Of a DNA stretch of 64,000 nt, positions 26,543 through 37,903 are shown in pieces. Every line of letters starts with the position of its first letter. Position 1 is the stretch's first letter. The stretch lies in the NCBI GenBank assembly GCA_025890175.1, contig JANPYM010000008.1, positions 673,337 through 737,336 of the forward strand. Reading direction: 5' to 3'. A program made the translations under genes and the position numbers. The notes beneath the pieces were generated by a model. It did not search any database, had not been told where the DNA came from, and saw only the letters and a program-made list of their open reading frames with translations. This DNA is from Ciborinia camelliae. Lineage: Eukaryota; Ascomycota; Leotiomycetes; Helotiales; Sclerotiniaceae.

Positions 26543-27409
26543 ATGGAGACTCGAGAATTTATTTATTTCGGTGGAGGAACTCGGAGTCAGTGGCGTTGGT
26601 TGGTGGCGTTAGATTGGAGGGAATAAAGGTGATGCGTTGGAAATACAGTACATACATACACGCATAGCACACCTCGGGTAACTCTTTGTAAGAAATATTA
26701 AATTGGGAATTCATACAGAGGGTACTTGGGCACTTGGGCACTTGGGTACTTGGGTACTTGAGGGGCACACAATTCTCCATCGGCGCATATAGATAGACAG
26801 ACTCTGTTTGGGCTTTAGGATCAAATCAAATCAAATCAAAGCAAGTTAAATCGAATCGAATTAAATCGAATTGCAAGAAACATCTCCAAGGGGTTTGGAG
26901 TTTGGAGTTTGGAGTTCATTGATGATCTAATCAGTCATTACCATAGGTGTAGTCTGTAGAGTGAAATAAAAATAAATCAAATCAAATAGGATAGGATAGG
27001 ATAGGATAGGATAGGATAGGATAGGATAGGATGGGATATTGCTCTGAGAACTGGAAGTTGGAGTTGGAGTTGAATGATGAATGGGAAGTTGAAGGGGGAA
27101 GTTGAAGGGGGAAGTTGAAGGGGGAAGTTGGAGTTGGGAGGTAGGAAGAATAAATAGGAAAATGAAGATAAGATCTTTAGTATAGTTCTTTAGTATAGTA
27201 TGGTGGTTCTGTGTAGAGTGAGTGGGTGGGTTGGTTAGTTAGATGGTGAGTTAGATGGTGAGTGGGTTAGTTAGATGGTGAGTTGGTGAGTTGGGGGTTG
27301 GGGGGTTGTTTTGGTAGTAAGGGGGGGAAGAGGAGGAGGAGGAGGAGGAGGAGGGAAGACAGCATGATAGATAGGTTGGGCTGGATAGATAAGTAATGGG
27401 ATTTAAAAC
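26543..27409. repeat. Microsatellite and minisatellite field
   Basis: Non-coding tandem arrays downstream of the transporter. They include a 10-base unit containing ACTTGGG (26722-26761), an ATCAA-type array (26820-26875), nine copies of TAGGA (26987-27031), a 14-base GAAGTTGAAGGGGG array (27084-27130), degenerate GTTAGATGGTGA units (27230-27290) and a GGA run (27331-27353). No gene recognised. Confidence 0.85.
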
Positions 27410-27941
27410 TAGGCATGGGCACCCGTACCCTATCCGGGGTATTTCATCTTTTCGAGTAGTTTACTTTACCCTGCTAAATTCTACGAGGTAGTTACCCTAT
27501 AAAACCCGCGGGTACGGGTAGATTTGCGGGTATATATCATATAATCGTCTAATATAATCATCCAAAGTTGAAGCTATTCCCAACTCTATCATCCAAAATT
27601 AAAGCTATTCCCAACTCTATCTTCATAATACTAACCCTAAAAATCAAAATCAAAATCAAATATTAAACCCTAACCCTAATCCTTATTTCTTTTCCACCTT
27701 CCACCTTCCATCTTCCACCCCCCCCCCCCTNNNNNNNNNNCATCTTCCACCCCCCCCCCCCCCCCCCTCAACTTTGAACGACTACATTAAACGATTATAT
27801 GATATATACCCGCGAGTCTACCCGTACCCCAAAACATTTCACAAAGTAATTACCCTACCCCGTAAGGGAAAAACAAGATAGCTACCCACCCGGTTTTACC
27901 CCAGGTTACCCCGGGTGTACCCTACCCTATGCCCAACCCTG
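27410..27941. mobile_element. hAT-type non-autonomous element with 8-bp TSD
   Basis: The element is flanked by perfect 8-base direct repeats TTTAAAAC (27402-27409 and 27942-27949), the target size of hAT transposons. The ends are imperfect inverted repeats: the right end read inward begins CAGGGTTGGGCA and the left end TAGGCATGGGCA. A stronger subterminal inverted repeat pairs 27510-27548 with 27791-27830. GGGTA/TACCC motifs recur at both ends, as in hAT transposase-binding regions. The centre holds CCCTAA repeats, a C-homopolymer and the 10-N gap at 27731-27740. No transposase frame. Confidence 0.82.
27731..27740. other. Assembly gap (10 N) in a C-homopolymer
   Basis: The same CATCTTCCAC-C(n)-T string sits on both sides: 12 C then T on the left, 18 C then T on the right. 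The flanks are probably one locus split by a homopolymer the assembler could not resolve. Confidence 0.95.
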
Positions 27942-27949
27942 TTTAAAAC

Positions 27950-30060
27950 AAACAAGATATAAAAAACCAAGATATGTAAATTCCAGATAAATAGAAATTA
28001 ATTATGCTCTACTACTAATCCTACTAATCCTACTAATCGAGAACTAGGTAGGTAGGTATTGAATGATTGTGGTGATATGATGGGATGGATATCTCTCTAC
28101 CTGTTATATTATATCACATCATATCATATCATAGGTATCACATTATATCATATTGCATTATCTTATTTATTTATTCATTAAATACTAATATAATTTTTTC
28201 ATTTTAATACATTATATTATATTATATTACATTACATTATATTACAAAACGAAACGAAACGAAAGATATTCAGAATCGATTTGTTAATGTATCTATCTAT
28301 CTACCTACCTACCTACCTACCTACCTACCTAATCTACCTACCTATCTATCTATCTATCTTTCTATATATACATACATATATACATACATACATATATACA
28401 TATATACATACATACATATATACATACAGCATATCAAAGAAATCAAAGAAAGAAAGAAAGACAAGACGAGATGAGATAAGATCTCTTAGGGCGTATATAT
28501 ATATCCCCATTAATTTTAATTTTCATCTCACGAATCAAGATGAGATGCCATAGTAATTATTACTCTCATTCTGATTCTGACTCTGATTTTCATTCTGATT
28601 CTGATTCTCACTCTCATTTATTCTCTCCAAGTTGTACCTTAGGCTCACAACTAAGTAGATGATGAATAATAGCAATAGTAATAGCAATAGATAGCAATCT
28701 AGAATACTGTCTGTGTTTGCTTTAATTTGCATGTATGCATGCGGAAGGTAAATAAGATGAGATGAGATGAAATGAGATGAGATAAAATGTGGAATTGAAA
28801 GATATTCAAGTACCTACCTAAATACCTAAATACCTATTTAGAAATACAAATACAAATACAAATACAAATACAAATACAAATACAAATACAAATACAAATA
28901 CAAATACAAATACAAATACAAATACAAATACAAATACAAATACAAATACAAATACAAATACAAATAAACGAACAGTGAAAGAAAGAACGAGTGACATATC
29001 AAAAATATATCAAAACTATATAAATTAAATAGGTACCCAGCCAACCCAGCCAACCCAGCCAACCTAGCCGCGAACTCTCTCAAGTCCCGAGGACTAGGTA
29101 CGAGCCTCCCAACCCTATCATAGAAATTTCACAAGAGGAGAAAGAGAAGAAGAAGATTAAAGAAGAGAGAAAGCTAGTAGAGTGAACATCCCATCCACAA
29201 CCCGGATAAGAGCAAGAGCAAGAGCAATAGTCAGGAAGAGGGAGGGAGGGAGGGGGTGAACGAAAGGGATCGGGAAGCAAGGAAGCCAAGAAGTATGATG
29301 ATATATAAAAGAAGAAAAGAAGAAAATAAAATAGGGTGAAAGAGAAGAGGGACGGAGGAGACGCGCGGATTTTACGTGTGATGGAGGTGAAGTATTGTAT
29401 TGTATCGGCTAGAGAGAAAAAAGGGGGGTGGGGGAGAGTAAAGGACGTTAAGGAGAGGCAGGGGACTCATGCATCATGAGATTATTTTGTCGCTTAGGAT
29501 GCGGGGTGATGAGATGAGATGAGATGCCCTCAGGGGTCTGGACCGAGGGAGGATTATAGAGGGGTAAGTGGGTCTATTGAACTCTTGGAGGGCAGAAAGA
29601 TGAAATGAGCTTTTTGAGATGTTTGAGGACATAAAAAAGAAGCATTTATCCATGTATTATTCGTGAGAATTGATTCCCAATCCAGATAATCATCAAATAG
29701 AAGAAGACCTTAAGAATGGAAATCGTATATCTCTGATTTCTTATTATGAATACCGCTACCGTTCGTTTTAGTCCCTCCCTTGTAATCATAGAATCATAGA
29801 GTTTCGCCATTGCTAGCGATCAAAACAGGAGATATCCGCAGAGACAAAAATGAGAAAATTGGGAATAACACGTCGTCTTTAGGCATAAACACCTCATCTT
29901 TTGCTTTCATATTTGGTACAAGAAAGAATTGACTCCATATTGTTAACGCAGGCTTTTTCAAAAGAACAGTTCGACGGCACATGCTTTGACTATACATCAA
30001 TAGTCAAAACGAAAAGCCAGCGTTTGCCAGAAAAATGAGAGTATCAGAACTTTAAGGTAT
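27950..30060. repeat. Microsatellite-rich intergenic region
   Basis: Contains CTAC/CTAT arrays (28285-28360), CATA/TATA arrays (28362-28428), GAATCA/GAATGA-type purine-pyrimidine repeats (28560-28620), an AAATAC hexanucleotide array (28842-28966) and CAGCCAAC units (29036-29062). From 29.1 to 29.6 kb the DNA is purine-rich and non-coding. The last 400 bases form the 3' flank of the HMG-box gene. No gene recognised. Confidence 0.7.
28842..28966. repeat. (AAATAC)n hexanucleotide array
   Basis: About 20 uninterrupted copies of AAATAC. In one minus-strand frame this reads as alternating Tyr-Leu, which is an artefact of the repeat rather than a protein. Confidence 0.97.
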
Positions 30061-31129
30061 CTATGCTTGAGCTGGGACTTTGCGAGTTAGGGGGGCGTCA
30101 TGCTTGTAAACTGTCTTGTACTCTTGTACATATCGCTCGACATCTGCTGCATGAGCATCCTTGTAACCCTATTAATGTGTTAGGGGACATTTGATTAAAC
30201 TAAAGATATATGTTGTAGCTTACCTTGAGCTGTTCAGGCGACAACTGCTTATATTCTGTTACAATGTCCTTGAAGGCCTGATTGGTTTGGATACCAGCAA
30301 AATCACCAGATTTAAATCGATCTTTCATGAAAAATGCAAGGGCCCCCGAGATTTGCTTCACAGCTCGATCATCTTTAATGAGTCTTGGAGCAGCGGTCTT
30401 GTTGGTCAATCTTCGAATGTGTAGACGTGCTATATTTGCCTGACGAATTTCCTCAGGAGTATGACTCTCAACCCATTGCTTATAGATGATTTCATTGGCA
30501 GCTTTGTTCTCAGCCGCAATACGATCGAGTCTCTGTAGCATGATTAGCAAGACTTTATTAGAAAGAGAGTGGATGAATATTACCTCTAATTCTGCCGTCG
30601 ACGACTTTTTGTACATGTCCGCCGAAAGCTTAGACGATTCAGTGGCATCATGACAACCAGTGGCGTTCTTCGCAAACAATACTCGATAGGCGGTGTCAGG
30701 CTTTCTTTTTGGAGTTTCCGAAATCAACGCAGTAACCCTCAGACTCTTCAACTGCTTTCTCGACTTTTGTAAATCGGTCAAAACCACCTTCTTCGCTACC
30801 TTCTTCTTTGGCTTCGCCTTAGCTTTAACCTGCTTCGCTACCTTCTTGACGGGCTTCTTCGCAGCTTTGGTTGTAGACTCTTTGGTGGCAGATTTCTTAG
30901 CAGCAGGTGCCTTTTTGGTAGCTGGTTTTTTTACTGTAGCAGTTTTGGTTTCTGTGTCTTTGGTCGCAGTAGCATACAATCGACGCGCCGAGGGAGCTCT
31001 TAAGGTGAATTCGCCATTTTGTTGACCTTCAACGCGTTGCAATTGCCAAACAGAAGCAAGAAATCGGTTTGTTGGTAAGTGAGATCCGCCGATTCTCTTA
31101 ATAGCCGCACGTCCTATGTTGGACAGCAT
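30061..31129 (-). CDS. Mitochondrial HMG-box DNA-packaging protein
   Basis: Three exons read downward, 31129-30584, 30532-30224 and 30168-30061, give 320 aa. Introns are 51 nt (GTAATA donor, GCTAATC branch, CAG acceptor) and 55 nt (GTAAGC donor, TAG acceptor). The N-terminus is basic and amphipathic (MLSNIGRAAIKR), a likely mitochondrial presequence. Residues about 65-118 form a Lys/Ala/Thr-rich basic tract like a histone H1 tail. A divergent first HMG box follows (about 135-215). The second box (about 232-308) is clearer, with the LSPEQLKGYKD core and the aromatic helix ending EYKTVYKH. The arrangement matches fungal mtDNA-compacting proteins of the Abf2/TFAM type. It is divergent from prp5 with a 440-base shared promoter. 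Confidence 0.78.
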
Positions 31130-31569
31130 GATGTCTGTTAGGGTGTGGTAATTTTGCAGATACCGGATGTCTCACGAGTGAGATGGTTGGAATGTAGGTC
31201 AGTGATGATAGTAGCGCAAACAAAAGTTGCAATGGAAGTCATCTATATAAAATCGCGCTAAGGCAGGTAAAGCTTCAAAAAGTCCGTGCGCGTCAAGTAT
31301 ACGGTAGGCTAAATGAACCAAAAGATCCTTAAATATCTTTTGCCATCAAATGACCGAAGCAGCACTTTAGATTCGTGGAACAGGTAGCCACGACCATTCC
31401 AAAATTCCAAAGAATACATATCGAGTATCATCGACTTCGTATCTACTTCAACTATTTATTTCGAAGTTGTCGACTGAAATCTGGAAAAGAGGATAATTCT
31501 ATTTCCTATCATTTTGATCGTTGCCTGAAAGTATTTCTACCCATCGAAATACCATAATTTGGGCAAAGA
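31130..31569. promoter_or_regulatory. Shared divergent promoter, HMG-box gene and prp5
   Basis: 440 bases separate the two start codons. A TATATAAAA motif lies at 31244-31252, roughly 115 bases upstream of the HMG-box gene start. The prp5 side has no obvious TATA box. Coregulation of the two genes is possible but unproven. Confidence 0.6.
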
Positions 31570-34500
31570 ATGGCTCGGCACAGGGACTCTCGCTCACCAT
31601 CGCCAACAGGAAGCCACCACTCCTCGAGACGAACCCGAAGAGATGATAATGGCAGACGCGATCGAGATCGAAGAGACGATGTCAGAGGACAGAGGCATCG
31701 CAGTCGTTCTAGAAGTCCGGACGTGAGAACTCTCACCCTTAGACCCCACGTCCATCAGGTGCAAAATACTAATGATACTCAGCGTCGCGAACGAGATCGA
31801 GATATGCCCCGCAGAAGAGATCGTTCAGTAGGAAGATTAAATGATGATTACCATAGATCTGGTCGTCGAGATAGATCTCGAGACCGCAGAAGCTATGCCG
31901 ATAGGGAACGATCGCCGGATAGGAGGCGACGCAGAAGTCGAGAACGAGATTACCGTGACAGGCGAGACGATTCTTATGATGATAGGGCTCGAAGACGCCG
32001 CGAGGATTCTACTGACTCATGGTCCCGTAGCAGAGGAGACGAAATTCGAGGACAAACTCCCAGATCAGAAAGTGGTGCAAAAGCTAATGATGTGAGTGGC
32101 ACTGGTTCATATCATGACAGACCAATTACTCATATAGATTTTCAGGCTCCGAAATCATCAGCACCCGCAGCGCAAACCGAGGAACAAAAGAAAGCAGAAC
32201 GTCTAGCAAAATTAGAAGCATGGAAGAAGAAGATGGCCGAAGATAAAGAGCGTAAGGAGAAAGAGCTGGCAGCAGGCGGGACTCGAAAATTACTGGATGC
32301 TATTGATCAAAAGGCCAATGGTTCTCCATCCCTAACTTCGCCAAACTCTCCTGCTACTCCTGCGACTCCAGGTGATTTCGCACCTCCGACAAATTATGCT
32401 GGGAAATTTGATCCGAAGGCAATAGCTAAGAAGGCAGTGGCTAGCTCGAGCAGTGCACATGCTCTTGGAAAGGATTTACCATTAAAGGAATTTTCTAAAG
32501 CGTCCGCCACCTTAACTTCTACGGTCAAAGGATTACAAGCTGACAAAAAGCCAACAGCTTTCAACAGCACTTCAAAAGGTAAGCAAAAATACGAAACATC
32601 TATGCATGATCATTTGACTAATCACTTCAACTATAGTATCTGCATTACCTAAGACGAGAGGAAACCTCAGTGTTTTCGGGCTCGGGGCGAAGACTACCGA
32701 AAACGAAAAGACATCTCAGAAACGTGCACTAGATTTTGATGAAGATGAAGGATCAAGAAAGAAACTAGAAAAGCTACCGACCCTACCACTGGCAAACTCC
32801 GAGGAAGATGATGCTGCGCTCGCTAACGGTGCTGAGGGACAAGATGATGATGACGATGCTGATCTGGAAGCTGCCGGTACGGAAGAAGAGGCAGCAGCCG
32901 CCGCCAGAGCTGCCGCAGAAAAGCGCGAAGAAAGATTGCAAGAAGTCGAAGCTCAACCACATACGAATGGTGATGTCCAGATGGAAGATGCTCCTCAACC
33001 CGACACTACTGCCATGGATGAAGACGAAGAAGTTGACCCATTGGATGCTTTTATGGAAGAAATGGGCGACCCTTTCGCTCTACCGAAAACCAACGCAACA
33101 TTTATCAAGAATAATACCAAGAGCCAACCACAAGAACCGGAAGCTTTATTCGGGGACGATGATGTGGACCTTAAAACCATGGACGCGGACCCAGATGAGA
33201 TTCTCGCAATTGCGAATAAATCCAGAAAGAAGAAGGATATTCCATCGATCAATTATGCAAAGTTGAATCTTCCACCATTCCGGAAAAACTTTTACACGGA
33301 ACCGGCAGAGCTTGCGGACATGACGGAAGCTGAGCTTGCCGATTTACGACTTGAGCTCGATGGTATTAAAGTAGCTGGTAAGGATGTTCCTAAGCCCGTA
33401 CAAAAATGGTCTCAATGTGGTCTTGATGTGAAATCCCTGGACGTTATAAGAAAACTAGACTATGAAAGGCCCACCTCCATCCAGATGCAAGCTATTCCAG
33501 CAATTATGTCTGGTCGAGATGTTATCGGAGTAGCCAAGACCGGATCGGGTAAAACCATCGCTTTCTTGATACCCATGTTTCGTCATATTCGAGATCAACG
33601 GCCGTTAGAAGGTTCTGATGGACCTGTCGGTTTGATCATGACTCCTACTCGAGAATTGGCAACACAGATTCATAAAGAATGTAAACCTTTCTTGAAGGCA
33701 ATGGGACTCCGTGCAGTTTGCGCATATGGAGGTGCTTCTATCAAAGACCAGATTGCCGATCTCAAAAGGGGTGCAGAAATAATCGTATGCACTCCTGGAA
33801 GAATGATCGAATTGTTGGCAGCCAATTCCGGTAGAGTTACAAATCTTCGACGTGTCACGTATGTTGTTCTAGATGAAGCTGATCGTATGTTTGATATGGG
33901 ATTCGAACCCCAAGTCATGAAAATTTTCAACAATATTCGACCTAACAGACAAACTATTCTTTTTTCGGCTACGATGCCGAGAATTATGGATGCATTGGCT
34001 AAGAAGACACTTCAATCACCAGTAGAAATTGTTGTTGGCGGAAGAAGCGTTGTTGCACCCGAAATCACACAAATTGTTGAAGTCCGAGAAGAAAAAGAAA
34101 AGTTTCACAGGCTTTTGGAACTTCTTGGGGAGCTCTACAATGCAGATGAAGATGCTCGAACACTCATCTTCGTTGATCGTCAAGAAAAAGCTGATGACCT
34201 TTTGAAAGATTTGATGAGAAAAGGTTACCCATGTATGTCTATTCATGGTGGAAAAGATCAAGTTGATCGAGATTCTACTATTGATGATTTTAAAGCCGGT
34301 GTGGTTCCTATTTTGATTGCTACATCAGTAGCTGCCCGAGGTCTTGATGTCAAGCAGCTCAAGCTCGTCGTCAATTTCGATGCACCTAATCATTTAGAAG
34401 ACTACGTCCACAGAGCTGGTCGAACTGGTAGGGCTGGTAATACTGGAACTGCCGTCACTTTTATAACAGAGGAGCAAGAACAGTATTCAGTAGGCATTGC

Positions 34501-35299
34501 GAAGGCTTTGGAGCAATCTGGACAAGAAGTACCCGATAGGCTTAATGAGATGAGAAAATCATACAAAGATAAGGTCAAGAGCGGTATTAAAAAGGAGAGC
34601 TCAGGTTTCGGTGGAAAGGGTCTGGAACGTTTTGATGCTGAGCGCGAAGCTACTAAAGCACGTGAGCGCAAGATACACAAGATTAATGGTGAAGACGATG
34701 ACGAGGAGAAAGAGGAGAAAGATGATGATGTTCTTCTCAAAGCTGCATCAGTGGTTCAACCTGCCTCTACTTCTTCCGCTCCACCTAAATTGCTAGGGGT
34801 ACCTAAAGGTATCGATCTCGATGGAGATATCAAAGTCCATCGCACCGAAACCGCAGCCAGCTCCAGCGGATCCAAAAATCCCCTCGATAAAGTCACATCG
34901 GCCATTGACGCCATCAATGCCCGTCTCAACAAAACCGGACAACTCCGTTCCGGCGTCCCAATCGATAACAAAGGGCCCGACGCCGGTGCTTTCCACGCAA
35001 CATTGGAAATTAACGATTTCCCACAGAAAGCTAGATGGGCTGTTACGAATCGCACCAATGTGGCCAAGATTCTTGAAGCGACTGGTACCAGCATTACGAC
35101 GAAGGGTAGTTTCTATCCTGCTGGAAAGGAGGTTCAGGCAGGCGGGGATCCCAAATTGTATATTTTGGTCGAGGGTGATACCGAGGTGGTCGTTACGAAT
35201 GCGATGAGGGAGTTGATGAGGTTGTTGAAGGAGGGGACGATGGCGGCTGCTGATGCTGAGGGCAGGGCACCGGCTAGTGGAAGGTATACCGTTACTTAA
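31570..35299 (+). CDS. prp5: Prp5, DEAD-box pre-mRNA splicing helicase
   Basis: Two exons, 31570-32578 and 32637-35299, give 1223 aa; the 58-nt intron has a GTAAGC donor and CTATAG acceptor. Residues 1-170 are Arg/Ser/Asp-rich (RS-like). A charged coiled region follows at about 205-240. The Prp5-specific DPLD motif is at 470-473. The helicase core has a Q motif near 605-625, AKTGSGKT (636-643), PTRELA, TPGR, DEAD (749-752), SAT (780-782), ARGLD and HRAGRTGR (928-935). The C-terminal ~90 residues form a conserved Prp5 tail. Prp5 is a nuclear ATPase that remodels U2 snRNP and proofreads branch-site pairing as the pre-spliceosome forms. Length and motif set are typical of filamentous fungi. Confidence 0.97.
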
Positions 35300-35993
35300 G
35301 TGCAAATGGGGGTGGGAATCGGTGGATAGGAGTATTTTATATATGAGGAATGGGAAATGGTGGGGGGGATGAGGGATGGTAATGGGATTATAGTAGGAAT
35401 ATCATAACCATTCTATCAGTATATACCTATGTTCATTTATGCTTAATCCTAATGCTAATCCTAATATTGATCAATGCTGTAATTTCTATTCCCCTTTGTC
35501 GCTGGCTTCATGTCGTATCTCATCCCGAGATCCCTTTCACTGTATCCCCTACCCTCCCCTCTCCCCTCTACCCCCTTCCCCTTATCTTCCCCGTCTTCCT
35601 CCTCCAGCTGGTCAAGTCTCCAAATCTCAACTCCGTTTTCTTTTCCAACTCCTAACTCTCTACTCAACTGATGAGTTTGTGAAATTGTGAATGAACCAGC
35701 CATTCAAAACCAAAACTCCTTGTCCAAATCCAAATCCAAATCCATAATTACCATTACCCCAAATCTATCCAAAGCAATCTCATCCAATCCAATCCAATCT
35801 GATCCGATGCGATCCGATCCAACAAGTAAATACCTATCGATGTGATAAATGTCATTACCCAACTCCAAGAAAGGCCTTCGTAGAAAATCCTTTCATTCCT
35901 TTCCTTCCCTTCCCTTTCCTTTCTGTTCTTCCTCCTCTCCTATTCCTCGATACTCTTTCTTTCTTGTTGGCCGGGGAAAAATGATGGGCACAT
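35300..35993. other. Convergent spacer between prp5 and MGNCC gene
   Basis: Tail-to-tail intergenic DNA with CT-rich tracts and ATCC/CAAAT-type short repeats (35725-35820). No gene recognised; it presumably holds both 3' untranslated regions. Confidence 0.6.
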
Positions 35994-36550
35994 TTAATTA
36001 TAGGCTCTCGCATCTGCAGCTGCATCGGCATCTCTCTGTTGTCTCTCTGCTGCGCTGGCGTTTTTCCGTGTCGTTTCGAGCGTTTGCGATTGTTCCCCTT
36101 GGAGCTTTTTCCCGAGTGTTCCTTTGGGTTTTTTGGCATTCAGTCGCGCCTATTTATATTTTTTATCTCGTGGTTAGCTTATGTTTCTGTTTCTGTTTCT
36201 TCTTCTGTTTCCACTTCCACTTCCACCCATCGAAATATGTGGATTTGGGCAGGGTGGGTAGAAGAGTGGAATTGGATAGGGTTGGAAGGGGGGGCGCATC
36301 GCATAGCGCATACCTCGGCAGCTTCGGCAGCTTTCCTCTTAGCATCTTCTTGCGCGCCATCACTTCTTCCTCCTCCCCCGGTAGTGGTTGTCGAACCTAA
36401 GGTTCGCGAGGGTCCACCGACTGTGCGTGGGATGCTGGATTTGGGGGCTGCGGGAGCAGGATTTGGTTTTGGCGGGGCCGAGGATAGAACGCGGCCCGGT
36501 TGGTTGAAGGGGGACGGGTCCGCGTCCGAGGTACTGCAGCAATTGCCCAT
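35994..36550 (-). CDS. Small N-terminally lipidated MGNCC-type fungal protein
   Basis: Two exons, 36550-36314 and 36149-35994, give 130 aa. The 164-nt intron has a GTATGC donor, a GCTAACC branch site and a TAG acceptor, and joins in phase 0. The protein starts MGNCCS: Gly2 is a myristoylation signal and Cys4/Cys5 are likely palmitoylated, so it should sit on membranes. A Pro/Ser/Gly-rich disordered stretch (about 10-60) contains two related RVLSSAP / RTLGS motifs. The C-terminal half is a charged helix with the conserved PKGTLGKKL segment and the terminal DADAAADARAYN. I know this as a conserved uncharacterised small protein of filamentous ascomycetes, from family resemblance; no function is assigned. 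Much of exon 2 lies in a region also open on the other strand. Confidence 0.85.
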
Positions 36551-37903
36551 CTCGTAGTTGGGGGTGGAGAGTGGTGGGTAGTGCGGGTTGTTGTGGAAGG
36601 AGTGGTGAGAGATTGGTGGGTGGATGTGAGTCTGAAGATGCGCGGGGGCAATGGAGATGGTGGTGATGTAGAGGGTTCTGCGGATAGGTAGTTTAGAGCC
36701 GGTGGTTAAGATCTCGGCTTAACTTAGGACGAGAGTGTTTGCGCGAGGTGTATTTGGATGAGAGATGATGATATTGTACCGGTTATATTATTGGTAAATA
36801 TGGTATACTCTGCGGTAAAAGTAAGGAATTCGGTGCTCTAAGAATTTCAATTGAGGAGTGTTGTTGAGGAAGTGAAGTGAAGTTCAAAGTTAGGTATAGG
36901 TACATCTAATGATATTCCAAGTTCACAGGCCAAGATTGAGGCTGTGTCCTTATTGGATGGAATAATAAAAGATCGGGTGGTCGGTCGGGATTGATTCGGG
37001 ATCAAAGCTCACCGTCTTATCGATAAGAAGATCGGGACCGATAAGAAGGCCAACGTAATGTGGAGTCACTTGGTCCAAACGAGACTGGATCATTGGGTCT
37101 CCAAGAAAGAGAAGAGAGCCATGGGAAGAATGGGAAAATGGAACAAACGAAAAAGCCAAAAAAGCAACCTTAGGTGAGAAAAAGGGAATTTCAAACAGTT
37201 GGAAACAAACAAATCTACCTATTTAAATATCTAGATATGATTTGATCTCACGTTTCCATCTTCTACCTTATTAATATAAACAATCAATCAACATCAGGCA
37301 TGCAGGTATCAAACATATGAAGTCATGCATGTGTCATCCATCTTTGACACTTTCCGCCTCTTCTTCACCGTTTTCTTCATCAATAATACCTACATACATA
37401 ATATAATTCACTTCTTTCATTCTTCACCATAACCAATAACCAATAACCTTTGACCTTACCATCTCTGACTCAAAATCCAAATCCAAATCCTCAAAGCCAT
37501 TCTGTCACCTGTGGATGAAAATTGAAAGATCTCAAAAAAAAAACCAAAAAAAACCAAAAAAAACCACCTTGTTGGATACTTTTTCACCTTGAGCTTAGAT
37601 CCTTAGCTAATCCCAACCTATCAACTTTCAATGTCTTGCCCTTGACTTGAATCTTGACCCTCATCCTCACTTTTCGTGGATCAGCACCACGTTTTACCCC
37701 ACGGGAAAACCCTTTACCAACTTATCAGGTCAAAGATCAAATTTTCAAGAGTTGGATACGATCGCAGGTTGGCTCAAACTCGGCTCAGATAACTCGGGCT
37801 CCAGATTTCATCCTCCATTCCCATCTTTGAGCTGGCGACAACTGACTGTTTCGATTGTCGCGACCCCACTACATGCGAGCAACCGTGAAGCTTGCAGCCA
37901 ACC
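36551..37903. promoter_or_regulatory. Divergent promoter, MGNCC gene and Zap1-like gene
   Basis: 1.35 kb of non-coding DNA. On the Zap1 side, ACCTTG sites (complement CAAGGT) lie at 37566-37571 and 37586-37591, and a palindromic ACCTTAGGT at 37167-37175. These resemble half-sites of the yeast zinc-responsive element ACCTTNAAGGT. Tandem A-run/CC units occupy 37530-37567. The leader has a 4-codon uORF at 37631-37645 and an out-of-frame uORF at 37873-37965 that overlaps the main start. Confidence 0.55.

Noticed and set aside
28281..28440. CRISPR-like repeat array
   Set aside because: Simple CTAC/CATA microsatellite without spacers; not expected in a eukaryote.
28838..29083. Tyr-Leu repeat protein
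   Set aside because: It is the translation of the AAATAC microsatellite and has no independent support.
35849..36557. Plus-strand frames opposite the MGNCC gene
   Set aside because: Compositional antisense frames; the minus strand has the conserved protein ends and a well-formed intron.
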